NCBI GenBank assembly: GCA_019244985.1
Contig: JAFASB010000187.1
Span: forward strand, 1 to 5,256
From: Acidimicrobiia bacterium
GTDB lineage: Bacteria > Actinomycetota > Acidimicrobiia > Acidimicrobiales > AC-14
Direction of reading: 5' to 3'
Length of the DNA stretch: 5,256 bases
The notes under the pieces were generated by a model, which worked only from the letters and a program-made list of their open reading frames with translations, did not search any database and had not been told where the DNA came from. Below, piece by piece: positions 1-5,256 of this stretch. Each line of letters begins with the position of its first letter. The first letter of the stretch is position 1. Position numbers and translations under genes: made by a program.

Positions 1-92
1 CGTAGGTGTGCCACCACCCAACGGCATCTTCCGTCGAAAGGTCATTGATGCCAATGGCACGTGCGCGTCATTTTCAACGCCGTCTGAACGAA

Positions 93-1664
93 CTAGACCC
101 GTGACAGAGCGCGTTCGCGCGACTCATGGAGCGTGACAACGAACCGCGCTCCGCGCGAACGCCGCTCGGCGCGCACCGATCCGCCGAGCTGCTTGCAGAG
201 CGTCCGCACGATGTACAGGCCGACGCCGACGCCGCCCTCGTCGTGCACGCGGCCGTCGACCTCCTCGCCCTGCGTGAAGGCGTCGAAGATCGCGTCCAGA
301 TCTCGCGGCAAGCCCACGCCCTGGTCGTCGATCGCTATCTCGACGCGACCTCGGACGCGACGCGCCGACAAGCGTACGACGCCGCCTTCAGGTGAGTACT
401 TCACGGCGTTGTCGACGAGCTGGTCGAGGATCTGCGGCACCGTCTTGGCGTCGCCCCGCACGATGACGTCACCGGGCGCGTCGACGACGAACTCGTGCAG
501 TGGTGCCAGCGTGCGGTACGTGCTCGCGACCTGCTCGAGCGCTTGTCCAACGGCGATCGGAGCGACCGACACGGGCGGCGAGACGCCCGCCTGCAGGTTG
601 GCGGCCAGCAGCAGTCGGTCGACGACGCGGTTCAGGCGACGCGACTGCTGTGGCAGTCGATCGACCAGGTCGCGACGCTGATCGTCGCCCAGCGCGTCCC
701 ACCGTTGGGCGAGCGTGTCGATGAAGCCCTTGATCACGGTCAGCGGCGTTCGCAGCTCGTGGCCGAGCACGGCCAGGAACGCGGCGGCGTGGGCGTCGGC
801 GTGGCGCGCCGCAGCGCGACGGCGAGCATCGGACCACGCCTGGAGCAGGAGCACCGCGGCAAACAAGGCACCGATCAGGCCGATCGCTGTCGCCGACGGC
901 TTCACCACCTGCCCGACGTCGAAGCCCGCCGCGTCCTGCTCGAGGATGACCGACCACCCGTTGCCCATGGGGGCGCCCGCGTCGACCACCTCGTGCGACC
1001 GCGGTTCGGCTGCGGTCAAACGCGCCGTCGTCGGCTGTCCCCCCGCCACGCGAGCGGCGAAAGGCGGGAGATGGGCGGGAGCGGCAATGGCCACGGGGCC
1101 GGGTGTCAGCGCCGTTCCCGCAGGGTCGACGATGAACGCGCTGATGTCCGAGCCGAGACTCGACGCCACCGGCGCCTGTGCCATCAGGGCATCGATGTCG
1201 GTAGTGGAGACGAGGGTGCCACCCGTCGTCGGGGTTGCGACGCCGATCACGGGATCACACGAGCCCGGGGGATCGACAACCAGCAGAGCGCGACCCGAGG
1301 CGCGGGTCGCGGCGTCGACGAGCTCGCGCAGGCCGGAGCCGGTGGCACAGGGATGCGACTGCACATTGCCGGCGAGCGCCTGGTAGCGGCCGGACACACC
1401 GGTGAACTTCCCGCTGGCGTCGACACGCAACACGTCCCAGCCGGGACCCGGCGCCGCACTCACCCATTTGCTCAGCGGCGCGGCCAACGCGTTGGCGAGG
1501 TCGATGCGGTCTTTGAGACGACCCTTCTCGGCCTTGGTTCCGGTCGAGTTCACGCCCATCACGGTGACGACGCCGACGGCCGCCAAGAGGCTGGCGGCCA
1601 GCACCAGCCGTGAGACGTCACCGAGCGCGCCTCGCTCGTGCCCGTGTTTGCGCGCTCTCGTCAC
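93..1664 (-). CDS. Membrane sensor histidine kinase with Cache-like extracytoplasmic domain
   Basis: A 523-residue two-component sensor kinase that should autophosphorylate on His and pass phosphate to a response regulator. Seen: a basic N-terminus, membrane segment 1 (about 17-38), an extracytoplasmic region (about 39-257), membrane segment 2 (about 258-277), the H-box LGHELRTPLT with phospho-acceptor His302, the N-box DNAVKYS (Asn419), the G1 box DDQGVGLP (446-453), an F-box around IFDAF (459-463) and the G2 box GVGVGLYIV (478-486). All catalytic boxes are intact. The outer domain, with strand patterns such as AFIVDPAGTAL and GNGWSVILEQD, resembles a double Cache fold (inference), and Cys106 and Cys136 could pair. 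No HAMP domain fits in the roughly 15 Arg/Ala-rich residues between membrane segment 2 and the H-box region. The GTG start is supported by a perfect AGGAGG 8 nt upstream. The kinase lies downstream of the lipoprotein and sigma genes on the same strand. No response regulator is in the window, and its ligand is unknown. Confidence 0.93.
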   Translation of the reverse strand: MTRARKHGHERGALGDVSRLVLAASLLAAVGVVTVMGVNSTGTKAEKGRLKDRIDLANALAAPLSKWVSAAPGPGWDVLRVDASGKFTGVSGRYQALAGNVQSHPCATGSGLRELVDAATRASGRALLVVDPPGSCDPVIGVATPTTGGTLVSTTDIDALMAQAPVASSLGSDISAFIVDPAGTALTPGPVAIAAPAHLPPFAARVAGGQPTTARLTAAEPRSHEVVDAGAPMGNGWSVILEQDAAGFDVGQVVKPSATAIGLIGALFAAVLLLQAWSDARRRAAARHADAHAAAFLAVLGHELRTPLTVIKGFIDTLAQRWDALGDDQRRDLVDRLPQQSRRLNRVVDRLLLAANLQAGVSPPVSVAPIAVGQALEQVASTYRTLAPLHEFVVDAPGDVIVRGDAKTVPQILDQLVDNAVKYSPEGGVVRLSARRVRGRVEIAIDDQGVGLPRDLDAIFDAFTQGEEVDGRVHDEGGVGVGLYIVRTLCKQLGGSVRAERRSRGARFVVTLHESRERALSRV

Positions 1665-1672
1665 CCTTCTCC

Positions 1673-1678
1673 CCTCCT
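1673..1678 (-). promoter_or_regulatory. Ribosome binding site of the histidine kinase
   Basis: On the minus strand AGGAGG lies 8 nt before GTG at 1664, within a purine-rich run (AGGAGGGGAGAAGG). This decides the GTG start; the next codons ACG AGA GCG CGC give a basic N-terminus that fits ahead of the first membrane segment. Confidence 0.8.
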
Positions 1679-1714
1679 GCGTCGATCATCGCAGCGGGAG
1701 CGGCGCGCGTGAAT

Positions 1715-1737
1715 GGCGCGAACGGATGGCTCGCGCC
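1715..1737 (-). terminator. Possible hairpin between lipoprotein and kinase genes
   Basis: A perfect 7-bp inverted repeat (GGCGCGA / TCGCGCC) with a 9-nt loop lies 32 nt after the lipoprotein stop and about 50 nt before the kinase start. The stem is very GC-rich, but no T-run follows on either strand. It is therefore not a classical intrinsic terminator. It could be an attenuating or RNA-processing stem that lowers kinase expression, or a chance pairing in GC-rich DNA. Confidence 0.25.
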
Positions 1738-1768
1738 TAGTCAGTTCGAGTTACAGAGCCCGGTCGGA

Positions 1769-2251
1769 TCAGCGCGTCGTGGGCGTCGTCGTCGACTTCG
1801 CCGTGGAGGACGCGGTCGTCGCCGCTGTGGAACCGAGCACGAAGGTGTTCTGGCCCTCGGTGCCCATGTCGCCCGTCGCCTTCACCGTGTAGGTGCCGTT
1901 GGGGTTCCCGGGTGTCGCCGTGTACGTCGTCTGCACGGCACCGTCGGGGGTTGCCTTGTGCGGCTGACCGGGGAACGGCGCGTGCGACGGGTCGGGGAAC
2001 AGGACCTGGAAGGTCACCGTCTCTCCCGGCTTGAAGCCCGTACCGATAAGCGTGAACTTCGTACCGACCGGACCCTGGGGCGGGCGGATCTCGACGTTCG
2101 CGACCGGCTTCGGGATCGTGGTCGGCGCGGCCGACGTGGTCGTCGTTTTCGATCCTCCGCCCCCGCCGCACGCGGCGAGGCCCATGAACGCGAAAACGAC
2201 TGCGGCCGTTGCCGGCCACAGCCGCGATCGCGTTCGGATGTGAAGGCTCAG
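1769..2251 (-). CDS. Small lipoprotein with one IPT/TIG-like (Ig-fold) domain; start codon uncertain
   Basis: Probably a surface-exposed lipoprotein. Counting from the only ATG (2185), it is 138 residues: lipobox LAAC with Cys6, a Gly5 and Thr/Ser linker (7-27), an Ig-like beta domain (about 30-118; GPVGTKFTLIGTGFKPGETV is typical of IPT/TIG-like folds, closing with NGTYTVKATG), and a Thr/Ser/Ala tail (119-138). Six residues before the lipid Cys is too short for a signal peptide. The in-frame codons before this ATG supply what is missing: a basic stretch (RTRSR) and a hydrophobic core (AAVVFAF). No ATG, GTG or TTG starts that extension. I extend to CTG at 2251, which overlaps the sigma stop as CTGA and suggests translational coupling; ATC at 2239 and CTG at 2221 are alternatives. 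No clear Shine-Dalgarno precedes any of them. The lipoprotein call is firm, the start is not, and its binding partner is unknown. Confidence 0.75.
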   Translation of the reverse strand: MSLHIRTRSRLWPATAAVVFAFMGLAACGGGGGSKTTTTSAAPTTIPKPVANVEIRPPQGPVGTKFTLIGTGFKPGETVTFQVLFPDPSHAPFPGQPHKATPDGAVQTTYTATPGNPNGTYTVKATGDMGTEGQNTFVLGSTAATTASSTAKSTTTPTTR

Positions 2252-3195
2252 CTGGCGAGGAGCTCGTGGGCGTCGAGGCCCGCCGAGGGATGGCGGAGCT
2301 TCGACATGGCACGCGCCTCGATTTGACGCACCCGCTCGGGCGTGAGGTTGACGTGGGCGCCGACCTCGTCGAGCGGACGGGGCTCACCGCGGTCGAGACC
2401 GAAGCGCAGGCGAAGGATCTCCTGCTCCCGGCCCGTGAGCGATGCCAGCAGCTTCTCGATCTCGCCGCCCATCAGCGCGGCGGCTGCCTCGTCGAACGGC
2501 GACGCCGCACCGGGGTCGGCCACGACCTCGGCCAGCTCGGTGTCGGAGTCCTCGCCGAGGGTCTCGGAAAGGCTGCGGGTGTCGGCGGCGAAGCCGAGCA
2601 CCTTGTCGACCTCGGCCTCGTCCATGTCGCTCTCGGCGGCAAGCTCGGCGAGCGTCGGGTGACGGCCCAGCTCGGCCTCCAGGCGGTCACGGGCCTTCTG
2701 GACCCGGGCCAGCTGGTCGCCGGCGTGGATCGGCAGGCGGATGGTGCGGGCCGTGTTGGCCACGCCCCGCTGCATCGCCTGGCGAATCCACCAGGTGGCG
2801 TACGTCGAGAACTTGAAACCCTTGCGCCAGTCGAACTTCTCGACCGCGTGGATCAGGCCGAGGTTGCCCTCCTGGATCAGGTCGAGCAGCGGCAGACCCG
2901 TGGACTGGTACTTCTTGGCGATCGAGACCACCAGGCGCAGGTTGGCGTTGACGAAGGTCTGCGTCGCTTCCTCGCCACCGTCTGCGGCGCGTACCAGCTC
3001 GGCTCGGCGGCCGCGCGGGAACTTGCCGCCCGCGGCCAGCTCGGCGCGGGCCTCGCGCCCGGCCTCGATGGCCTGGGCGAGCCGTACCTCGTCATCCTTC
3101 GTGAGCAGCTCGTGGCGGCCGATCTCGTCCAGATACAGGCGAACGAGATCCTGCTCACGCTCGCTGTCGGGTCGCCTCGTGGCTTGCTTCCCCAT
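2248..3195 (-). CDS. RNA polymerase sigma factor, sigma-70 family, group 2 (RpoD/SigB-like)
   Basis: A 315-residue sigma factor that directs core RNA polymerase to promoters. Seen: region 1.2 (about 16-48, DLVRLYLDEIGRHELLTK); region 2 (about 80-145) with NLRLVVSIAKKY, the DLIQEGNLGL core-binding segment, and the -10-recognition helix FSTYATWWIRQAM (129-141); region 3 (about 150-230) with TIRLPIH and LGRHPTLAELA; region 4 (about 248-303) with LTGREQEILRLRFGL and the helix-turn-helix ending RVRQIEARAMSKLRHP. The long acidic region 1.1 and the large non-conserved insert of primary sigmas are absent. Length and architecture fit a group-2, principal-like factor (SigB or HrdA/C/D type) better than the essential housekeeping sigma, though that cannot be excluded from this window. 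Because the -10 helix is conserved, its promoters probably resemble housekeeping ones. The start is fixed by GGAGGAG just upstream. No anti-sigma gene is adjacent. Its stop overlaps the probable start of the lipoprotein gene. Confidence 0.95.
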   Translation of the reverse strand: MGKQATRRPDSEREQDLVRLYLDEIGRHELLTKDDEVRLAQAIEAGREARAELAAGGKFPRGRRAELVRAADGGEEATQTFVNANLRLVVSIAKKYQSTGLPLLDLIQEGNLGLIHAVEKFDWRKGFKFSTYATWWIRQAMQRGVANTARTIRLPIHAGDQLARVQKARDRLEAELGRHPTLAELAAESDMDEAEVDKVLGFAADTRSLSETLGEDSDTELAEVVADPGAASPFDEAAAALMGGEIEKLLASLTGREQEILRLRFGLDRGEPRPLDEVGAHVNLTPERVRQIEARAMSKLRHPSAGLDAHELLAS

Positions 3196-3197
3196 AA

Positions 3198-3204
3198 CTC
3201 CTCC
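3198..3204 (-). promoter_or_regulatory. Ribosome binding site of the sigma factor
   Basis: On the minus strand GGAGGAG is followed by TT and then ATG at 3195; the core GGAGG is 4 nt from the start. It is a strong, slightly close site and supports ATG 3195 as the start. Confidence 0.75.
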
Positions 3205-3324
3205 GTCGACAGAACATTTCTTTCGTCACGCGGCTGGCGGCTGAGAGACCGGGCCAGGTGAGCCGCGCGGCGCGTAGCACTTGTTCAGCGCTGCGGACGC
3301 CTTCAATCTTCCCACGAATCGGCT

Positions 3325-3340
3325 CTCGATTGCCATCGAG
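3325..3340. repeat. Perfect 6-bp inverted repeat, possible operator half of a pair
   Basis: CTCGAT-TGCC-ATCGAG: perfect 6-bp arms around a 4-nt centre. It is immediately left of the CRP-like palindrome; the two centres are 22 bp apart, about two helical turns, so bound proteins could sit on the same DNA face. It could instead be a short hairpin in the sigma factor leader RNA if transcription starts upstream of it. The regulator, if any, is unknown. Confidence 0.4.
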
Positions 3341-3346
3341 CAGCGG

Positions 3347-3362
3347 TGTGACGCACGTCACG
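3347..3362. promoter_or_regulatory. CRP/FNR-family-like operator (TGTGA-N6-TCACG)
   Basis: The site reads TGTGACGCACGTCACG. It matches the CRP-family consensus TGTGA-N6-TCACA (also used by mycobacterial Cmr/CRP-type regulators) at nine of ten defined positions, and its core GTGACG-CA-CGTCAC is a perfect inverted repeat. An overlapping palindrome, GCACG-TCA-CGTGC, covers 3353-3365. The site is about 160 bp from both divergent start codons, so it could control the sigma factor operon, the hydrolase, or both. A secreted glycan hydrolase under a carbon-responsive CRP-type regulator would make sense, but the target and the regulator are inference. No CRP gene is in the window. Confidence 0.45.
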
Positions 3363-3513
3363 TGCCAGAACCGCTGTTTCGGCCGCCCCACAGGCAGGCA
3401 CAGAATACCGCCGATATGGGCATTTCCGCACGTCGCCGGCGGCAACGGGCGATGCCCTTGGCCAGACTCCTGGGCGTCCCCATGTAAAGGCGGCACCCCT
3501 TTCGTCCGATCTG

Positions 3514-4635
3514 TTGTGGGTGAAGGGGAGTCGGAACGTCAAGCGCGGGCTGGCCGCCGCCGTCGCCCTCCTTCTGGCCGCGGGCGGCGTTGCCGTCGCC
3601 GGCCACGGAAGCACCTCGACGAAGGTCGCAGCTCGCCCGCTGGCACCCGAGTCCACGACGTCGAGCACCGAGGCGCCGACGACCTCCACGTCGTCCGATC
3701 CCACGACGACCGCGATGCCGACCACCAGTGCCCCCGCAGCGCACTCGAGTGGCACGTCGGCCCCCCACTCCTCGGCGCCGCGCACGACCTCTCCCCCACG
3801 GCCCGCCTCGCCCCCCCCGGCCCCGGCGAGCGGCATCACCGCCGCATTCCTCTACAACTGGTATCCGGACAGCTTCAGCACGCCCGGGACCAAGTACCAC
3901 CCGCTCGGTGCTCCCTACAGCTCGAACGACCCCAGCTGGGTCAGCCACCAGATCGACGAGATGCGTTACGCGGGGATGCAGGCCGCCATCGCGTCCTGGT
4001 GGGGGCCGGCGGGGTCGACCTCCGATCACGCGATCAAGTCGATCGACACGGCCGTCGGGGTGGACCTCCAGGCGGCCCACGGCACCCCGTTCCAGTTCTC
4101 GCTGTACTACGAGAGCGGGAGCCCCAACCTGCCCGACCGCTCCGTCAACGGCCTGCGCAACGCCATGCAGTACATCAAGGACCACTACGCCGGCGACTCC
4201 AACTTTCTCCATGTCGACGGCCGTCCCGTGATCTTCGTGTGGCCCAACGCAGACGACGGATGCAACATGGCGCAGAATTGGCACGACGCCAACATCGGCT
4301 TCTACATCGTGCAGAAGCGCTTCGACGGGTGGCAATCCTGCAGCGGCCTTGCCGACTCATGGCACGAGTACTCGCCCAACGTTCCCAGCTCGGTCCTGAA
4401 GCCGTACTCGTACTCGGTGTCACCCGGCTTCAACCGCTACGACAGCGGGGGCCCGTACCTGGCCCGCAACCCCGGGCAGTTCGACCAGGCGGTCGCCGCC
4501 ATGGCCGCGGCGCCGGTGCAGTGGAAGCTCGTCACGACCTTCAACGAGTGGGGTGAGGGCACCGCGGTCGAGCCCGCCCAAGAGTGGGGCAACACCTACC
4601 TCGACATCCTCCACAACCACCTCGGGAGTCGCTGA
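3514..4635 (+). CDS. Secreted GH99-like glycoside hydrolase with Ser/Thr/Pro linker
   Basis: A 373-residue exported hydrolase, best assigned to the GH99 / GH71-like clan whose GH99 members cleave internal alpha-mannosidic bonds; the actual substrate is not proven. Seen: a basic N-terminus and hydrophobic core (about 12-30, ending AVAG) forming a signal peptide, a low-complexity Ser/Thr/Pro/Ala linker (about 44-106), then a catalytic region from about 108. That region opens with AAFLYNWYPD and contains IDEMRYAGMQAAIASWWGP, the strand DGRPVIFVW (235-243) and the terminal motif FNEWGEGTAVEPA. Glu345 and Glu348 in this motif have the E-x-x-E spacing of the GH99 catalytic pair. The first in-frame start is TTG at 3514, with GTG at 3520 close behind; neither has an upstream Shine-Dalgarno. 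AGGGGAG (3524-3530) instead lies 7 nt before a GTC codon at 3538, so the start is uncertain by up to eight residues. The SDR gene begins 25 bp after the stop. Confidence 0.75.
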   Translation: MWVKGSRNVKRGLAAAVALLLAAGGVAVAGHGSTSTKVAARPLAPESTTSSTEAPTTSTSSDPTTTAMPTTSAPAAHSSGTSAPHSSAPRTTSPPRPASPPPAPASGITAAFLYNWYPDSFSTPGTKYHPLGAPYSSNDPSWVSHQIDEMRYAGMQAAIASWWGPAGSTSDHAIKSIDTAVGVDLQAAHGTPFQFSLYYESGSPNLPDRSVNGLRNAMQYIKDHYAGDSNFLHVDGRPVIFVWPNADDGCNMAQNWHDANIGFYIVQKRFDGWQSCSGLADSWHEYSPNVPSSVLKPYSYSVSPGFNRYDSGGPYLARNPGQFDQAVAAMAAAPVQWKLVTTFNEWGEGTAVEPAQEWGNTYLDILHNHLGSR

Positions 4636-4660
4636 CGCCCGACCAGTACTGTCCCCGCGC

Positions 4661-5200
4661 ATGGACCTGGCAGGGGCATCTGCAATCATCACGGGCGGCG
4701 GATCTGGGATCGGGCGGGCCTCGGCGCTCGCCTTCGCGGCGGCGGGGGCGACGGTGCTGGTCGCCGACATCGTCGAGGCCGACGGCAACGAGACGGCGCA
4801 GCTCATCGAGAAGGACGGCGGCACGGCGGCGTTCACGCGCGTGGACGTCACCGAGCCTGACGACCTCGCCCGCATGCTCGACGAGGCCGAGCGCACCTTC
4901 GGCGGCGTCGACGTGCTGCACAACAATGCGGGCATCGTCTGCGGCGAGCCGCTGTGGCCCGACACCGACCCGGCGACGCTCATGCGCCAGGTGACGATCA
5001 ACCTGGCGTCGGTCGTCGTCGGCGCCCGGCTCGCCGTGCCCTATCTCCGACGCCGTGGCGGGGGCGCCATCGTGAACACGGCGTCGATGGCATCGGTGCT
5101 GCCGCTGACCGACGAGCCCGCCTACTCGGCCACCAAGGCGGGCGTGCTGATGTTCACCCGTACATGCGCAGGGATGGAGGTACGCACGGAATCCGCGTGA
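4661..5200 (+). CDS. Short-chain dehydrogenase/reductase (classical SDR), frame broken near the 3' end
   Basis: An NAD(P)(H)-dependent oxidoreductase of the classical SDR family; the substrate cannot be told. Seen: the cofactor loop TGGGSGIG (11-18), Asp36 at the end of the second strand (AD-I), which favours NAD(H), VDVT (61-64), the structural motif NNAG (88-91), helix Asn114, catalytic Ser142 (NTASMAS) and the active-site Y155-S-A-T-K159. Thus the Asn-Ser-Tyr-Lys tetrad is complete. The open frame ends at TGA 5198-5200 after 179 residues, short of the family's usual 250 or so. The C-terminal family sequence (GIRVTAVLPGLVKTPL) continues in another frame from about 5185, as though one base were lost. 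ATG 4661 places the glycine motif at the usual distance from the N-terminus. There is no good Shine-Dalgarno, and the gene may be translated together with the hydrolase 25 bp upstream. It is either a pseudogene or a sequence error. Confidence 0.85.
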   Translation: MDLAGASAIITGGGSGIGRASALAFAAAGATVLVADIVEADGNETAQLIEKDGGTAAFTRVDVTEPDDLARMLDEAERTFGGVDVLHNNAGIVCGEPLWPDTDPATLMRQVTINLASVVVGARLAVPYLRRRGGGAIVNTASMASVLPLTDEPAYSATKAGVLMFTRTCAGMEVRTESA

Positions 5201-5256
5201 CCGCCGTGCTGCCCGGGTTGGTGAAGACGCCGCTGATCCACAAGAGCGGCGACGGC
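5185..5256 (+). pseudogene. Out-of-frame C-terminal continuation of the SDR, cut by the window edge
   Basis: Reading from C5185 gives 24 residues, HGIRVTAVLPGLVKTPLIHK and then SGDG, which is the standard SDR strand and the P-G loop after the active-site helix. It joins the upstream segment ending MEVR if one base, for example a C before A5186, is restored: MEVR then HGIRVTAV. The family expects around 45 to 60 more residues beyond the window. The frame stays open to the edge. Confidence 0.8.

Larger units (their letters stand above)
3196..3513. other. Divergent intergenic region between sigma factor and secreted hydrolase
   Basis: About 318 bp with no supportable gene on either strand; it should hold both divergent promoters. 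I could not identify a convincing -35/-10 pair on either strand: ATGTAAAG near 3482-3489 and TTGAAG (minus strand, about 3302-3307) are only loose resemblances. What stands out is the pair of inverted repeats at 3325-3362, listed separately. There is also a longer-range pairing of CCGCCG (3408-3413) with CGGCGG (3437-3442), which may be chance in GC-rich DNA. Confidence 0.7.

Noticed and set aside
1..92. Possible gene end at the left edge (a plus-strand frame open from base 2 to about 136, and a short minus-strand frame from ATG 45)
   Set aside because: Too short to recognise any family; the plus-strand frame would overlap the kinase 3' end. A small palindrome TGCCA-A-TGGCA (49-59) is too short to call a terminator.
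495..1613. Long plus-strand open frame (372 codons) opposite the histidine kinase
   Set aside because: Arg/Gly/His/Asp-rich, low-complexity translation with no family features, exactly antisense to a kinase with all its motifs intact; a typical shadow in GC-rich DNA.
2209..3261. 350-codon plus-strand open frame opposite the sigma factor
   Set aside because: Antisense to a clear sigma-70 gene; no recognisable domain and no ribosome binding site.
3482..3489. ATGTAAAG as a -10 element for the hydrolase
   Set aside because: The second position of the -10 hexamer is wrong and the nearest -35-like TTGGCC is at a poor distance (18-19 bp) with weak match.
3646..3830. Repetitive-looking Thr/Ser/Pro-coding stretch as a tandem DNA repeat
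   Set aside because: It is amino-acid low complexity of a secreted-protein linker; the DNA shows no regular repeat unit.
3358..4335. 325-codon minus-strand open frame opposite the hydrolase
   Set aside because: Val/Gly/Arg-rich antisense shadow with no supporting start signal or motif.
3258..4556. 432-codon plus-strand open frame overlapping the hydrolase in another frame
   Set aside because: Arg/Pro/Gln-rich translation without domain features; the hydrolase frame carries the signal peptide and catalytic motif.

Overview
The window is GC-rich DNA with dense, tightly packed genes, GTG and possibly TTG starts, and strong AGGAGG-type ribosome binding sites. The sigma factor resembles the RpoD/SigB-like factors of Actinobacteria. 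Together with Ala/Arg/Gly/Val-rich proteins and secreted proteins carrying Thr/Pro/Ser linkers, this suggests an actinobacterium. Acidimicrobiia is a reasonable guess, but this is inference from protein style and not from a marker gene.

Minus-strand block (about 93-3195, transcribed right to left): a group-2, RpoD-like sigma-70 factor (3195 to 2248) comes first. It is followed without a gap by a small lipoprotein with one IPT/TIG-like Ig fold (down to 1769). About 104 bp further on is a membrane sensor histidine kinase (1664 to 93) with a Cache-like extracytoplasmic domain. The order and spacing suggest one transcript or two closely linked ones. No response regulator is visible; it may lie beyond the left end, or the kinase may be an orphan. 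The lipoprotein is notable because its signal peptide is encoded upstream of its first ATG, with no ATG/GTG/TTG in frame to start it.

Divergent intergenic region (about 3196-3513): it separates the minus-strand block from a plus-strand block. It contains two adjacent perfect inverted repeats whose centres are 22 bp apart. One of them closely matches the CRP/Cmr-type operator TGTGA-N6-TCACA. It sits about midway between the two divergent start codons, so it could act on either gene.

Plus-strand block (3514-5256): a secreted glycoside hydrolase of the GH99-like type (signal peptide, about 60-residue Ser/Thr/Pro linker, catalytic NEWGEGT motif) is followed 25 bp later by a classical short-chain dehydrogenase/reductase. 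The reductase reading frame is interrupted near its end: the conserved continuation carries on in another frame as if one base were missing near 5185, and then runs off the right edge. This is either a real frameshift or a sequence error.

No RNA genes, CRISPR arrays, insertion sequences, phage genes or long repeats were seen. Most of the content is ordinary actinobacterial housekeeping, regulatory and secretion material. The points deserving a second look are the start-codon anomalies, the paired operators, the frameshift, and the sigma/lipoprotein/kinase grouping.
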